Positions 38,795 to 48,803 of a DNA stretch of 64,000 bases are shown here, in pieces. A program made the translations under genes and the position numbers. Position 1 is the first letter of the stretch. The number at the start of each line of letters is the position of its first letter. Under the pieces are notes generated by a model, which did no database searches, was not told the DNA's origin, and was given only the letters and a program-made list of their open reading frames with translations. This stretch comes from Ostreococcus mediterraneus (lineage: Eukaryota > Chlorophyta > Mamiellophyceae > Mamiellales > Bathycoccaceae): contig WMKK01000009.1 in assembly GCA_012295225.1 (NCBI GenBank), positions 145,909 through 209,908 on the forward strand. Reading direction: 5' to 3'.

Positions 38795-40078
38795 ATGTCG
38801 CCAGTCAGCATCGTCGGCGCGGCCCCGCACACCATGGCGCGTAAAGTGTCGCGCGCGACGCGGCAAGCCAACGGGCGGCTCGCACACGATTCGCGACACA
38901 TGCGGCGTGTGTCGAAACGTGCGAGGCGCGATGCGGGCGTCGCGGGCGAGGCGGGCGAGCGTCGTCGTACGGTGTCGACGCAGATGCGTAACGAACGATG
39001 GGCAAAGACATTCGTGCGCTGGTTCCACATCGACGACGACGACAATGGCGACGACGGCGGCGATGGGAGCGGCGATGGACGCGGCGTGAATGTGGGTGCA
39101 ATTTCGTACACGGCGACGACGAACGATGGCGACGGCGACGATGAAGGTGGGATGGTTCGGGTGAAGCGCGAGCGCGTTGACCGACGCGACGCGCGATACG
39201 ACGCGGATTCGGTCCGAAACATCATCGCATGCCTCGCTGTGCATGCATACAAGCAAGATAGGTACAAGCAAGATATTGATAGCGTGCGTCAAAGCTTGGA
39301 TGATAGTGCAGGCGAGATGGCGCGCTTGATGGCGGCATTGGATGACGCGAAGCGCGAGGCGGACGCGTACGGCTGTCGCGCGAACGCTTCGGATGCGAGA
39401 TTATTCACGGTATGCAAGAAGATAAATGAAATCATCGTTGCGATGCGATTAGGTGAAGCCAAAACGCGAGGACTGGTGGAGTCGTTGAATGCAAACATGG
39501 CAGTTTGGGAGAAAAACTTTGAGGTTTTGAATGACGACGCGCAACGAGCGCGAGAGCGCGAAGAGGTGTCAAACTTTGCGATTCGACAACTTCAAGATCA
39601 CATGCGAGCGTTTGAAGATTACGTCGAAAAGCGATGTAATGTGATGGAAGCGACGCTCAGCGCGCGCTTGAAGAATCAGGAGGAGATTTTGATGGAGAAG
39701 GTTTTGATGGAGAACGCCGCAGTGAATGAACGCGTGAACAAATTGCATCAGGCGTTTCGTCAGGAAATGAGCGATAAAATCGCCGGTGTCATCGTTAACA
39801 TTGCGAATCTGGCGGACAAGAAGGTTAACAAAGCAATAGATAAGATGCTTGCTACAGTTTCGAGCGTGGGTGAGACGCAGTGCACCAAAATAGAACACAA
39901 TCTCAACGAAAAGGTTGTTCGACTGGTGGAGCGCAAGTTTCAGTCAGAGCGAGCGAATCTTGAACGGGTGTACTTCAACAATGCCCGCGTCGGCCGAAAG
40001 CTTGGCGAGATGTCGAACGCGATAGAAATTTTGTTTCAAAACGTTCCGTGTTTACCGAGCAGTGAGCGCAAGAAGTGA
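38795..40078 (+). CDS. Coiled-coil protein, no recognised family
   Basis: Predicted 427 residues; ATG at 38834 is an alternative start. The first 130 residues are basic, then an acidic Gly/Asp run. From about residue 140 it is mostly long helix with heptad-like spacing (MARLMAALDDAKREADAYG, LQDHMRAFEDYVEKRCN, VNERVNKLHQAFRQEMSDK). The tail is short and basic. Such layouts occur in cytoskeletal or centrosomal proteins, but I see no diagnostic motif. The head-to-head neighbour overlaps its promoter entirely. Confidence 0.65.
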   Translation: MSPVSIVGAAPHTMARKVSRATRQANGRLAHDSRHMRRVSKRARRDAGVAGEAGERRRTVSTQMRNERWAKTFVRWFHIDDDDNGDDGGDGSGDGRGVNVGAISYTATTNDGDGDDEGGMVRVKRERVDRRDARYDADSVRNIIACLAVHAYKQDRYKQDIDSVRQSLDDSAGEMARLMAALDDAKREADAYGCRANASDARLFTVCKKINEIIVAMRLGEAKTRGLVESLNANMAVWEKNFEVLNDDAQRAREREEVSNFAIRQLQDHMRAFEDYVEKRCNVMEATLSARLKNQEEILMEKVLMENAAVNERVNKLHQAFRQEMSDKIAGVIVNIANLADKKVNKAIDKMLATVSSVGETQCTKIEHNLNEKVVRLVERKFQSERANLERVYFNNARVGRKLGEMSNAIEILFQNVPCLPSSERKK

Positions 40079-40212
40079 GAATGCAAGAAACATTAAGAAG
40101 AGAATTTCAACATGCGACATTGATGGACACGACGACGAGACGCTTTACTGGCACATGAGAATATAAATTACAATGCTACACATATAAGCGCACGTTCGCG
40201 CATTCAACGCAA

Positions 40213-41040
40213 TCAAGACGACGCGTTTTGCCGCTGTGCCTCTTCTTCCTCCGCGGCGCAGACCAACGCGTACATTTGAAACGCGTCGATGGTTGTGTTT
40301 GTTTCATCATCCGTATACACGGTGCGCTCTCCGTTCACGGGTGCGCTCCATATCGTTTTCTCGTACAACAACTCTGGAAGCGTGGCAAACTTCCCACCTC
40401 GCAACGTTTCTTGCACGTCGTGCTTGGCCCACATCATCTGCACCGCTGGTCGGGAATAGAATGCCCCCGTCGTCGCCGAACGCCACGCGGCGGGCACATC
40501 CAGCGTCTCGCACGCCGCGCGAAATCCAGTCCCATGATCCGCGCTCGTCGGTCCGGCCAACGCGTGCGCGAGTTCATGGCGTAAACATCCAATAGCATTG
40601 TCGAATTCCGGGTCGAGGCAGAGATACTTTGATACGAAGATGTCTCCGCGGTCGTCGTACATGTACGTGATGCCGACGTAGCTTTTCGCCGAGTGCCACC
40701 CGAGGTTCCACTCGTCCAGGGACAATCCCGCACGCGATGTCTCGAGCGTCCACAGACGCTTCATCAACGCCCATCGCGCGTTGAGGTCGTAGCCTGCGGA
40801 GCGCCACTCGCGCTCGAGCGCGCACAAATCGTGGGCGGCGCTCGAGGAGGAGCTTGCGGCGGCGCGCGGGAGGCGTGTCCTCGCCGCGCTCGAGCGCGAC
40901 GCCGTCGAGCGCGCGGTCCACGGCTTCGTCGAGGCTGACGTCGAGGCTGACGTCGAGTGTGTTGTGCGCGCAGCGAACGACGACATGCGGCGACGTCGGA
41001 GCGAGGCTTGCACTGCGGCCGACGGGACGAGGAGCCGCAA
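40213..41040 (-). CDS. SprT-like zinc metalloprotease, probably organelle-targeted
   Basis: Predicted 275 residues. The first 65 are Ser/Thr/Arg/Ala-rich without acids (presequence). The zinc motif HELAH is at 155-159 with a third histidine at H169 in SADHGTGFRAACETL, the SprT-type arrangement. GWHSAKSYVGITYMYDD and the strand IFVSKYLCLD precede it. Spartan and SprT proteins remove DNA-protein crosslinks, but this small organelle-like relative lacks the PIP box and UBZ, so its role is open. Confidence 0.75.
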   Translation of the reverse strand: MRLLVPSAAVQASLRRRRMSSFAARTTHSTSASTSASTKPWTARSTASRSSAARTRLPRAAASSSSSAAHDLCALEREWRSAGYDLNARWALMKRLWTLETSRAGLSLDEWNLGWHSAKSYVGITYMYDDRGDIFVSKYLCLDPEFDNAIGCLRHELAHALAGPTSADHGTGFRAACETLDVPAAWRSATTGAFYSRPAVQMMWAKHDVQETLRGGKFATLPELLYEKTIWSAPVNGERTVYTDDETNTTIDAFQMYALVCAAEEEEAQRQNASS

Positions 41041-41252
41041 GTTGAAGGCGAAAAGATTATTTTTGGCGATTCAAGACAACAAACGTTTACAGCGAGACAA
41101 ATATGCGCGCGGCGACACGTGGGGTGTTTCGATGAAAACCACGATATAGGAAGATTTGATTACACGCATCAACCCCAGAGCGGTTGCCTAATCTGACATA
41201 GACTTTAGAACGAGCGACGACGTCTTTCGAGCCGAGGTACGCTGAAACGCGT

Positions 41253-41633
41253 CTACTTGGTGTCGCAGATGGTCACTTCAACCTCGACACCCGGTTCGAT
41301 GGAGATGGACGTGATTTGCTTCACAACATCCGCCGGCGAGTGAAGATCAATCAAACGCTTGTGGATGCGCATTTCAAAGCGGTCGTACGTGTTCGTACCC
41401 TCCCCGTTCGGCGCCTTGCGCACGGTGAGCTTCAACTTCTTCGTCGGCATGCGCACCGGCCCCTTCACCTTCAAGCGCTTGTCCTTGGCACCACGGATAA
41501 GATCCGCGCACACCTTTTCGAGGTTCGCCACGTTACGAGACGTCAACGTGATGCGAATGCGGTGCATGCGTTGCACCTCCTCTTCAGCCTTGGCGGCAGG
41601 CGCCTTGTACGGCGCGGCAGCAGCAGCAGACAT
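41253..41633 (-). CDS. RPS20: 40S ribosomal protein S20 (uS10)
   Basis: Predicted 126-residue small-subunit protein with full-length match in order: [57 protein letters not shown] and the ending [10 protein letters not shown]. The N-terminal 20 residues are Ala/Pro-rich, as in plants. No intron is needed. It is a cytosolic ribosomal protein. Confidence 0.97.
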   Translation of the reverse strand: MSAAAAAPYKAPAAKAEEEVQRMHRIRITLTSRNVANLEKVCADLIRGAKDKRLKVKGPVRMPTKKLKLTVRKAPNGEGTNTYDRFEMRIHKRLIDLHSPADVVKQITSISIEPGVEVEVTICDTK

Positions 41634-42217
41634 CGTTCTCTATAAAAATCTGCATCACAAAACGAAAACACAACACACCCACGGTCAGTATCGCACCATC
41701 GCGCGTTCGCACGCATCTCGCAACGTCGCCGACGACGCCGTCGATCGCCGCCCCGCGTTAGGGCTTTCCCGCGCACACCACGCCAGCGCGACGTCGCATC
41801 GCGACCGCGCGACCGCGCGCGCACGCATCAACACGCGCGAGCGCGCGTACCTGTGTGTAAATTGCCCGAGTCGAACAATCCAACTTGGTTTGGATCCGTC
41901 ACTGAGGCGCGGTAAGACCGATCGCGCGCGCGCGCGCGCGCGTTTTGATGCGCGGCCGCGACTGGGGCGGTCCGTGTTTGAATGTATCACGAGTGGGTCG
42001 TGTGTCTCGAGTCACGATTGGTCAATGGACACATCGAGTGGGTACCCCTTGAGTCATGATTGGTCAAATGATCAAACGTTTTGAAAAAGTTCGAGGCGTT
42101 ATCCAAAAGAAACCTACGACGCGCGCGAGCGCCGCACTCGTGGACGCCGTGCACGCGCGCGCACGACACCAAGTCGCGACCAGGACGTCAAGGACCGTTT
42201 TGTCACATTCGCTCGCC
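41634..42217. other. Divergent intergenic region RPS20 / plastid E2
   Basis: 584 bp. It holds two CCAAT-type repeats at 41990-42067, nearer E2. A T-loop-like string near 41875 was checked for a tRNA and not supported. Confidence 0.5.
41990..42067 (+). promoter_or_regulatory. Doubled CCAAT-type promoter repeat upstream of plastid E2
   Basis: Two diverged copies of a 42-bp-spaced unit: CGAGTGGGT then GAGTCACGATTGGTCAA (ending 42025), and CGAGTGGGT then GAGTCATGATTGGTCAA (ending 42067). The E2 start is at 42218. GATTGGTC matches the word upstream of uL18 and the SET gene. Confidence 0.6.
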
Positions 42218-43666
42218 ATGTCTGCGTCGTACAGCGCGCTCACGTCGCGCGTGAGCCTGCGAGGGGCGTCGGGGGCGCGCCAAACCCTCCGATCGACCTC
42301 GCGCCCGGGCGCGAGTGCGTCCGGTGCCGTGAAGGCGCGCACGCGCGTGCGCGTGAAGGCGGAGATTAAGGAGATTATGATGCCGGCGTTGTCGTCGACG
42401 ATGACGGAAGGGAAGATTGTGTCGTGGTTGATGTCGGAAGGGGATACGATCGGGAAGGGCGACGCGGTGGTCGTCGTGGAGTCGGATAAAGCGGACATGG
42501 ATGTGGAATCGTTTGTGGACGGTATTATCGCGCATATCATGGTTGAGGATGGTGAAGTTGCGACGGTTGGTGCGCCGATTGCGTATGTCGTGGACAGCGA
42601 GGATGAGATTGCGGCGGCGAAGGCGAAGGCTGGCGGCGGGGGCGCCGCCGCGCCCGCGCCCGCGCCCGCGGCTCCGGCCGCTGCCGCGCCGGCGCCTGCG
42701 GCTGCCGCGCCAGCGCCTGCGGCTGCCGCGCCAGCGCCTGCTGCGGTTGCACCCGCGCCCGCCGCTGCGGCTGGCCGCATCGTCGCCACGCCGTACGCCA
42801 AGAAGCTTGCGAAGAAGCACAAGGTTGACATTAACACCGTGCGCGGGACTGGCTTGAACGGCCGCATCACCGCGATTGACATCGAAACTGCGGCTGGTGT
42901 TCCGCCGACGCCGAAGGCTGGTGCTGCGCCTGCGGCTGCTCCGGCCAAGGCTGCCCCGGCGGCGGCCAAGGCTGCCCCGGTTGCCCCTCCGGCGCCGGTT
43001 GGCACGATTACTCCGCTCGCGCCGATGCAAGCCGCCGTGGCGAAGAACATGCTCCCATCGCTCTCCGTGCCGGTGTCTCGCGTTGCCATGAAGATTTGCA
43101 CCGACGAGTTCGACAAGCTTTACGCCACCCTCAAGCCCAAGGGAGTGACCATGACGGCGTTGCTCACCAAGGCGGTCGGCGTCGCGCTCGCGCAGCACCC
43201 GCTCATGTTCTCCACGTACGTCGATGGCCAAGGTATCATCTACAACGACAAGGTTAACATCGCCGTTGCGGTTGCGCTTCCGTCCGGTTTGATCACCCCG
43301 GTTTTGAAGGACACCGCAGGTACGGATGTGTACCAACTTGGCCGTGACTGGAGCGCTCTCGTCAAGAAGGCGCGCGGTTCCGGTTTGGCGCCGGCGGACT
43401 ACGCTGGTGGTACGTTCACCATCTCCAACATGGGTATGTTCGGTGTTTCCGCGTTCGACGCCATTCTTCCCCCGGGTCAAACCGCGATTTTGGCCGTTGG
43501 TGGTTCCGAGAAGACTGTCGTCCCGGTGAACGGTATGATTGGTGTCAAGACGATTATGACGGTGAACTGCACGGCGGATCACCGCCACGTGAACGGGGAC
43601 GTCGTCGCGGCGTTCCTCGTCACCTTGAAGGAAACCATCGAAAACCCGAGCAGCCTTACGCTCTAA
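42218..43666 (+). CDS. Plastid pyruvate dehydrogenase E2 (dihydrolipoamide acetyltransferase)
   Basis: Predicted 482 residues. Residues 1-47 form a Ser/Ala/Arg presequence. One lipoyl domain follows, with the lipoylated lysine in ESDKADM (K91), then a long Ala/Pro hinge. The E1/E3-binding domain (ATPYAKKLAKKHKVDINTV...GRI) is next, and the catalytic domain ends with DHRHVNGD, where H455 is the acyltransfer histidine. As in plant plastid E2, the usual DG after it is replaced, here by NG. It makes acetyl-CoA for fatty-acid synthesis. Promoter carries doubled CCAAT words. Confidence 0.95.
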   Translation: MSASYSALTSRVSLRGASGARQTLRSTSRPGASASGAVKARTRVRVKAEIKEIMMPALSSTMTEGKIVSWLMSEGDTIGKGDAVVVVESDKADMDVESFVDGIIAHIMVEDGEVATVGAPIAYVVDSEDEIAAAKAKAGGGGAAAPAPAPAAPAAAAPAPAAAAPAPAAAAPAPAAVAPAPAAAAGRIVATPYAKKLAKKHKVDINTVRGTGLNGRITAIDIETAAGVPPTPKAGAAPAAAPAKAAPAAAKAAPVAPPAPVGTITPLAPMQAAVAKNMLPSLSVPVSRVAMKICTDEFDKLYATLKPKGVTMTALLTKAVGVALAQHPLMFSTYVDGQGIIYNDKVNIAVAVALPSGLITPVLKDTAGTDVYQLGRDWSALVKKARGSGLAPADYAGGTFTISNMGMFGVSAFDAILPPGQTAILAVGGSEKTVVPVNGMIGVKTIMTVNCTADHRHVNGDVVAAFLVTLKETIENPSSLTL

Positions 43667-43930
43667 GTAAGGTTATTCATTATAGATAGCGGCGAGCGGG
43701 AAAAGGATGCTGATTCCGAGAACATTTTAATACAACAACAGTGTATTCAAACCATCATGACGGCAAGACGCTTTTGAGTGCGCGAGCGATTCGAAGAGCA
43801 TGACGCATCGCGACTCGAAGATCAAACGCGACTTGAAAAGAATGCATAACAACTTAGAATTGGGCTATAGGGATGTGATGATGGCGGTAACATATATCGT
43901 ATATCGGGTGTGGAAAAAGAGAGAAAATTC

Positions 43931-45338
43931 TCAAAGCTGTGACGACGACCACGACTTGGCGACGGCGTCAAGAAGTCGCTCGTGTAGCGCCGAGGATGCA
44001 GCGATGATACCACGATCCAAGTTTTCGATAAACCTTCCACCAGCGAAGTTGAGAGGCGCACCACCGGCGTCACTTACGCGCCCACCAGCCTCTTCAACGA
44101 GAATAACGCCCGCGGCGTGATCCCAAATTTTCTCTTGGTAACCCGCCTTGGGGAACTTCATAAACACATCCGCATCCGCGCGAGCGACGGAGCCGTATTT
44201 TACTTGAGAATAAATGCGCAACGGTTTGCTTTCAATGCCCAAGTTAGTCGCCACGGCGGCGGTGAAACCTTGGGAAGAGTTGGCCTTCATCACCGGCTCG
44301 GTGAACTTTGCCTTTCTCGGGTCAAACGCGTCGCTCACGCTTACTTGCAATGGATCAATCTTCAACGACGGGTCAGTTGGGAACATGTACGCCCCATGAC
44401 CGCGCACAGCGGTGAAGATGCAACCCTTGTACCAGCCTAGAGAATCACCAGCGAGCATTTTGGAAACCAAGCGCGGTGAAAACCCATACGTGTAGCTCGT
44501 CTCAAACTCCAACACATCCCCCGACTTTGGCATATTCGGGCATCCCATCACTCCAACCTTTAAATCCCCTTCGTCCATGAGCGCCAACGCGATGGCGTAC
44601 TGGTCACCACGCACGAATCCAAGCGTACCATCCACTGGGTCCAAAATCCAGTGTTTTCCGCTCGGCCCGCCGCTGCTTTGGCCCTTGTTAATCGCATTCA
44701 CGACATCCATCGTGCTCAACTCCGGCGCATCGGCACCCATATGCGTCTTCAATGTTTTATTCACCAACGCCGTCACTTTCCCGAGCGTCTGTGCCCCACC
44801 TTCACCGCCTTCGGTGAGCGCTTCCGAATCCTCTTCGCCGACGAGTCGCATATCCGGAAACTCTTGCGCGATGCGCCTACGTTCATCGTAAAAACACGCA
44901 CACACACACGCGTCAGTCACGCATAATCAAAAGCAATACCACCGATACAATCACGCGCGCATCACTCGCGACGCTCATTCGCGACGGCGCGACGCACCAT
45001 GAAATAATAGCCTGCGCCGCGTAGTCAGCCAAAGTCACCAACGATCGATCCTCCTTCGTCTCAGCCTGCTCATCCATGCGCATGAGCTGCGCTTGCACCT
45101 CCTGGCACAGTGTACTCGCCATGCGCACCGCATCGAGGGCGACTTCGAGCTCGCGCGCGTACGCGCCGCCGTCAATCCCTAAAGATTCCGCGCTGTGCAC
45201 ATCCAAGGCGGCGGTGCGCGGCGCGCGACGGTGCGACGCCGACGCCGCGCGCGTCGTGTCTCGCGCGAGCGCGCGTGCGCGCGGCGCGGGAGATCGAAGG
45301 ACGACGTGTGCGTGACGCGTCGGTGCGACGGCGGGCAT
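43931..45338 (-). CDS. SAL1: 3'(2'),5'-bisphosphate nucleotidase SAL1 (two exons)
   Basis: Removes the 3'-phosphate from PAP and PAPS and controls PAP retrograde signalling. Deduced model is exon 1 45338-44998 and exon 2 44876-43931, phase 2, about 428 residues. The junction builds a Trp and gives AIISW-RIAQEFPDMRLVGEEDSEAL, matching SAL1. Metal-site motifs GEEDSE, DPVDGT and the C-terminal WDHAAG are present. The first 45 residues look like a plastid or mitochondrial presequence. Convergent with E2, 264 bp apart; divergent neighbours lie further upstream. Confidence 0.93.
44877..44997 (-). other. Intron of SAL1
   Basis: Deduced 121-nt intron with donor ATG|GTGCGT, acceptor ACGTAG, and GTGACTGACGC with branch A at 44913, 36 nt before the AG. 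Phase 2 both sides. Joining restores the family Trp and continuous homology. Confidence 0.85.
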
Positions 45339-45570
45339 GGTGAACGACCGTGCGGTGACGCGCGCGGCGGTGTGAGGGTGAGCCAGGCTGGTGGGGTTTC
45401 TGAGCTGAAAAAGCGCGCGACGCGTGACGTCGGGACATTTGGATGCGCGTGCGCGCGTTCGTGGCGGACGATGCGCGCGCGCGATGCGGTCATACGTATG
45501 TAAAAGTACACGCTACTATAGCAAACTATGTGAGTGTTCCCATGGGTTTCGTGGCTAGAGGTGTGAAGTA

Positions 45571-46293
45571 TTAAGACTCGGGAACGCGTAAGACGACGGC
45601 GACGTTCTTGGCTTCGAAATCCCAAGCGATGGTGTACGAGAAGAAGATGATAGAAAACACCGCGAGCCATTCTCCAGCGCCAATAAATGAATATGCATCT
45701 TCGCGTTTAACCGTTGAGCTGAGACCGGTGAAGGTGAGAACGCCGATGGTGGCGCCGACGAGGGCGCAGCATTTTGCGCGATAGCTCACCGTCGACACCG
45801 CGCCCGGATGCGCTCGAAGCTGCGCCAACACGCACGCAATCCAAATCGATAGCGCAAACATAAACGTAAACGCTACAATAATATGCGCACCAAAACTCTC
45901 CCAGTAATTAATCGCCGCTGTCAATGCGATACACACCGCGCCGACGTAGCCGATGTACGCGCTCCGTCTCGCGTGTCGCGCCCACGCGTCACCCTTATAC
46001 GACGCGTACGTCTCCAAGTACGCCCGAAACACCCAAATCATCGCAAATAACACCCACGCCGCGAATCCTAAGCAAAACTCCGCGATATACGACCCTGGTT
46101 TGGTGACAAACGTCTCCGAGATCACCGGAAATACATCGCTGTAAATGACGCTCTCCGTCGTCGCGAACGCAAACGTCACCACGATGCACAGCACCACGCT
46201 CACGCACGCGATGCGAATGAGGCGCCCGGGTTTTAATTCGTACGCCGCCGCCGCCGCCGCGCTGGGCGCGCGTTCGACGTCGGCGGTGGACAT
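45571..46293 (-). CDS. Frag1/DRAM/Sfk1-like six-helix membrane protein
   Basis: Predicted 240 residues from the methionine at 46293. Six hydrophobic segments: about 25-45 (IRIACVSVVLCIVVTFAFA), 70-90, 110-130, 145-165, 180-200 and 210-228. SDVFPVISETFVTKPGSYIAEF is the Frag1/DRAM loop. Relatives act in GPI-anchor remodelling, PM lipid regulation or autophagy, and which applies is not clear. Divergent to the coiled-coil gene, 78 bp between starts. Confidence 0.7.
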   Translation of the reverse strand: MSTADVERAPSAAAAAAYELKPGRLIRIACVSVVLCIVVTFAFATTESVIYSDVFPVISETFVTKPGSYIAEFCLGFAAWVLFAMIWVFRAYLETYASYKGDAWARHARRSAYIGYVGAVCIALTAAINYWESFGAHIIVAFTFMFALSIWIACVLAQLRAHPGAVSTVSYRAKCCALVGATIGVLTFTGLSSTVKREDAYSFIGAGEWLAVFSIIFFSYTIAWDFEAKNVAVVLRVPES

Positions 46294-46371
46294 GACGCGT
46301 CGATCAATGGCGCAGCCGGAACTCAGACCGTCGAGCTGCCGCACCACACAGCTCGGCGCGCCGGCGGCGCC

Positions 46372-48277
46372 ATGTCCGCGCGAAGCAAGGCCGATTTACG
46401 CGCCGCGGGTAAAGCAAAGGTGCGTCGATGCGCGCGCGCGCGTATGGGCGTCGTCGACGTCGGTGATGCGCCTCGGCGCGTGATGATGCGTCGACTGGTG
46501 ACTGATGGTGTGTGTGTTCGCGGTGTAGCTCGAGGCGTTTCGCGCGCGCAAAGCCACCGGTGCGGGGTGTGATGTCGCTGAGGGTGACGCAGAGGCGCAT
46601 GGTGAGGTGGTAACCGAGCCTGTGCGCGCGTCGGGGGCGATTCCGTTCGCGGATGTCGATGATGAGGCGTCTACGTTTGGCTTTGGCGCGCCTCCCACGC
46701 CAGAGCGCGCGCCTCGCGCGTATGCCGTTGAAGTCGCGCCTGAGGCGACAAGTGCGGTCGAAGATGACTTGCGTGCGAGGTTGGAACGCGCAGAACGCGA
46801 GGGTAAGGCGGTGAAGGACGAATTGGCGACTGTGAAGTCTGAGCTCGCGGTGGTGCGAAGGAGCCGAGAGGAGCTCAAAACGGCGTTGACACGCGCCGAG
46901 AGCGAAAGAGAGCTCGCTCAGGCGTCGGCGACGCAAAGCGCTTCGGTTGAGGTGCATGAAATACGGCAGGCTCTGGAAAGTCGTGCAAAAATTGCGGAAG
47001 AGGCGAGAATGAACGCTGAAAAATTATTGGAAGAGGCGAGGAACGCGACGCGAGACGCGCTCGAAACGCGCGCCGCGCTCGAGCTTGAATGCGAACGTTT
47101 GCGCAAAGAAAAGATTGAGGTTCAAGGGAACGAAAACGCGGTCGTTGCGCTTCGAGAAGAGCGGGATGTGGCTATGCGTGCAAACGAGTCAGCGAGCGCG
47201 CGTTTGCGCACTGTTGAACGCATGTTGGAGGAGAGTCGCGAGGAGCAATTCGCGAGCGCAGAGGAGTTATCGACGCTTCGACGAGCCATTCACGAGCTCC
47301 GTGAAGAACGCGGCATGCATCGCGACGAGAACGTCATCGCGTCAAGTAGAGAAGACGACAATAGCGAGAGCCGTCGTGGACAGTTCTTTACTGAGGCGGA
47401 AATTGCGGCGCAAGAAGAGGAAAAGTACATCATGCTCGCTGAATTGCAAGACGAGCGCCGTCGACGACAAGAGATTCAGGCTGAGTTGGAGGAATTAGTG
47501 CAAACACAAGACGCTATGAACGAACGCGCTGAGTCTGCTTCGCGCGTTGCCGCCGTAGCAGAAGGAGAAGCTGACGATTATAGAGAAAAAATGTCCAAAG
47601 TTCAAAAAGCGACGCGCGCGGCGGAACATAAGTTGGAAGAAGTCGCCAGACGCGCTGAACAGGCGGAGCGCGTTATCATCGCCATCAAAGCCGAAATTCA
47701 AGACACGACGAGCGGTAATGACGATGGACTTCCCGCGCGCGTTCGCAAATTCATCGAGCGCTCGAATCGCAAGACGGCGGCTTCGTTGAGCGAAGCGCTT
47801 GAAGAATTGCAACTGTTACATTCCAAAGCCAAGGATATGAATAACGACAAGACCGTGCACGAAGCGAACGCTGACGAACGCGTCACTAAGCTCGTCGAAG
47901 TACGGGATAGATTAGTTGAAGAAATGAACGCGCAAACGCTTGAGCTCGAGCGTCTAGACGAAGAAATCATTCAGCGCGTGGCGGCGCACGACGCAACGCG
48001 CGCTGAAATTTCCACTTTTGAAGAAAAGCTTGCCAGCGCGCAGGCGCAGAATGCGCGCTTGATTGAAATCATCGAAGAACAAGGGCAGTGGGTGGCGAGC
48101 GAAAACACCAAACCGCACGTTACGGCATCGGCTCCAGTGACACCGGTAAAGTCCATGTCTCGCCACGTCGACCGCCAGCGGCGAGAACGCGGCGACTTGC
48201 TCGCCGCCGGCGCGTTGGGATACAAACCCATGCTCGCATCCATTGAAGCGCGCTTATTAGAAATCCAAAACATGTAA
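46372..48277 (+). CDS. Long coiled-coil protein (two exons), golgin- or centrosome-like
   Basis: Deduced model is exons 46372-46419 and 46529-48277, phase 0, 598 residues. The splice gives KADLRAAGKAK-LEAFRARKATG, an N-terminal motif (GK.KL..FR.RKA) seen at the start of AKAP9, pericentrin and some golgins. Residues about 75-540 are almost continuous coiled coil (Glu/Lys/Arg/Ala-rich). A weakly structured linker follows, then a conserved-looking end, RHVDRQRRERGDLLAAGALGYKPMLASIEARLLEIQNM. Function inferred only as a scaffold or tether. Confidence 0.8.
46420..46528 (+). other. Intron of the coiled-coil gene
   Basis: Deduced 109-nt intron with donor AAG|GTGCGT, acceptor GTGTAG, and GTGACTGATGG with branch A at 46505, 23 nt before the AG. 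Phase 0. The acceptor AG is part of an in-frame TAG at 46526, so exon 2 cannot start further upstream. Confidence 0.8.
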
Positions 48278-48380
48278 AATTCATTGTTGTACTTTATTTT
48301 AAAACACTCTCCGGAATCTTCACATCCCAGCCTTACTATTCAACTACGACGGCTCGAACGCGCGCGTCCTCGCTACCCTA

Positions 48381-48677
48381 CTACTTCTTCCCCTTCTCAA
48401 ACGCCGCCTCCGCCTTCTCAAACGTCTCATGCACGTGATCGCACACCGAAATCACATCCAACAACGCGTCTCGCATCACCCCTTGCGCCGTCACCCCGCT
48501 CGCTGGGTTCGTCTGCACGCGCACGTTCACTTTGCGCTCCATTGGATGCGGCACCGAATACCCGCACAGCGTCACCGCCGGGTTGGCGTTGAGCACGTAC
48601 CGCAGCGCGTTCCCGAGCGTGTGGTCTTCGTTCTCCAGCGTAAACGTCGCCTCGTGCGACGTCGATGCGCGCGACAT
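48381..48677 (-). CDS. RPAC2: RNA polymerase I/III subunit AC19 (RPAC2)
   Basis: Predicted 98 residues from the methionine at 48677. ATFTLENEDHTLGNALRYVLNANP is the Rpb11/AC19 signature, followed by CGYSVPHPMERKVNVRVQT. It pairs with AC40 in Pol I and Pol III. The end, FEKAEAAFEKGKK, is basic. An N-terminal extension in frame is compositionally poor and not chosen. Divergent to RbcX, 126 bp apart. Confidence 0.93.
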   Translation of the reverse strand: MSRASTSHEATFTLENEDHTLGNALRYVLNANPAVTLCGYSVPHPMERKVNVRVQTNPASGVTAQGVMRDALLDVISVCDHVHETFEKAEAAFEKGKK

Positions 48678-48803
48678 GACGATGGGCGCCACCGGCGTCG
48701 ACGTCTGGCGACGCGCGCCAGCGGCTGGCGGCGGCTGCGCTTTTGTGTGGTGTCCCAAAAAGTCGCGTGTTTTTGCCGCAGTGCGCGACGCGCGACGACG
48801 ACG

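Noticed and set aside
41860-41900. Possible tRNA T-arm (GAGTCGAACAATCC) upstream of E2
   Set aside because: No acceptor stem, D-arm or anticodon arm could be paired around it, in normal or permuted order.
42203-43588. 461-codon open frame antisense to plastid E2
   Set aside because: It mirrors the E2 Ala/Pro codons as Arg/Gly; no domain, same composition artefact.
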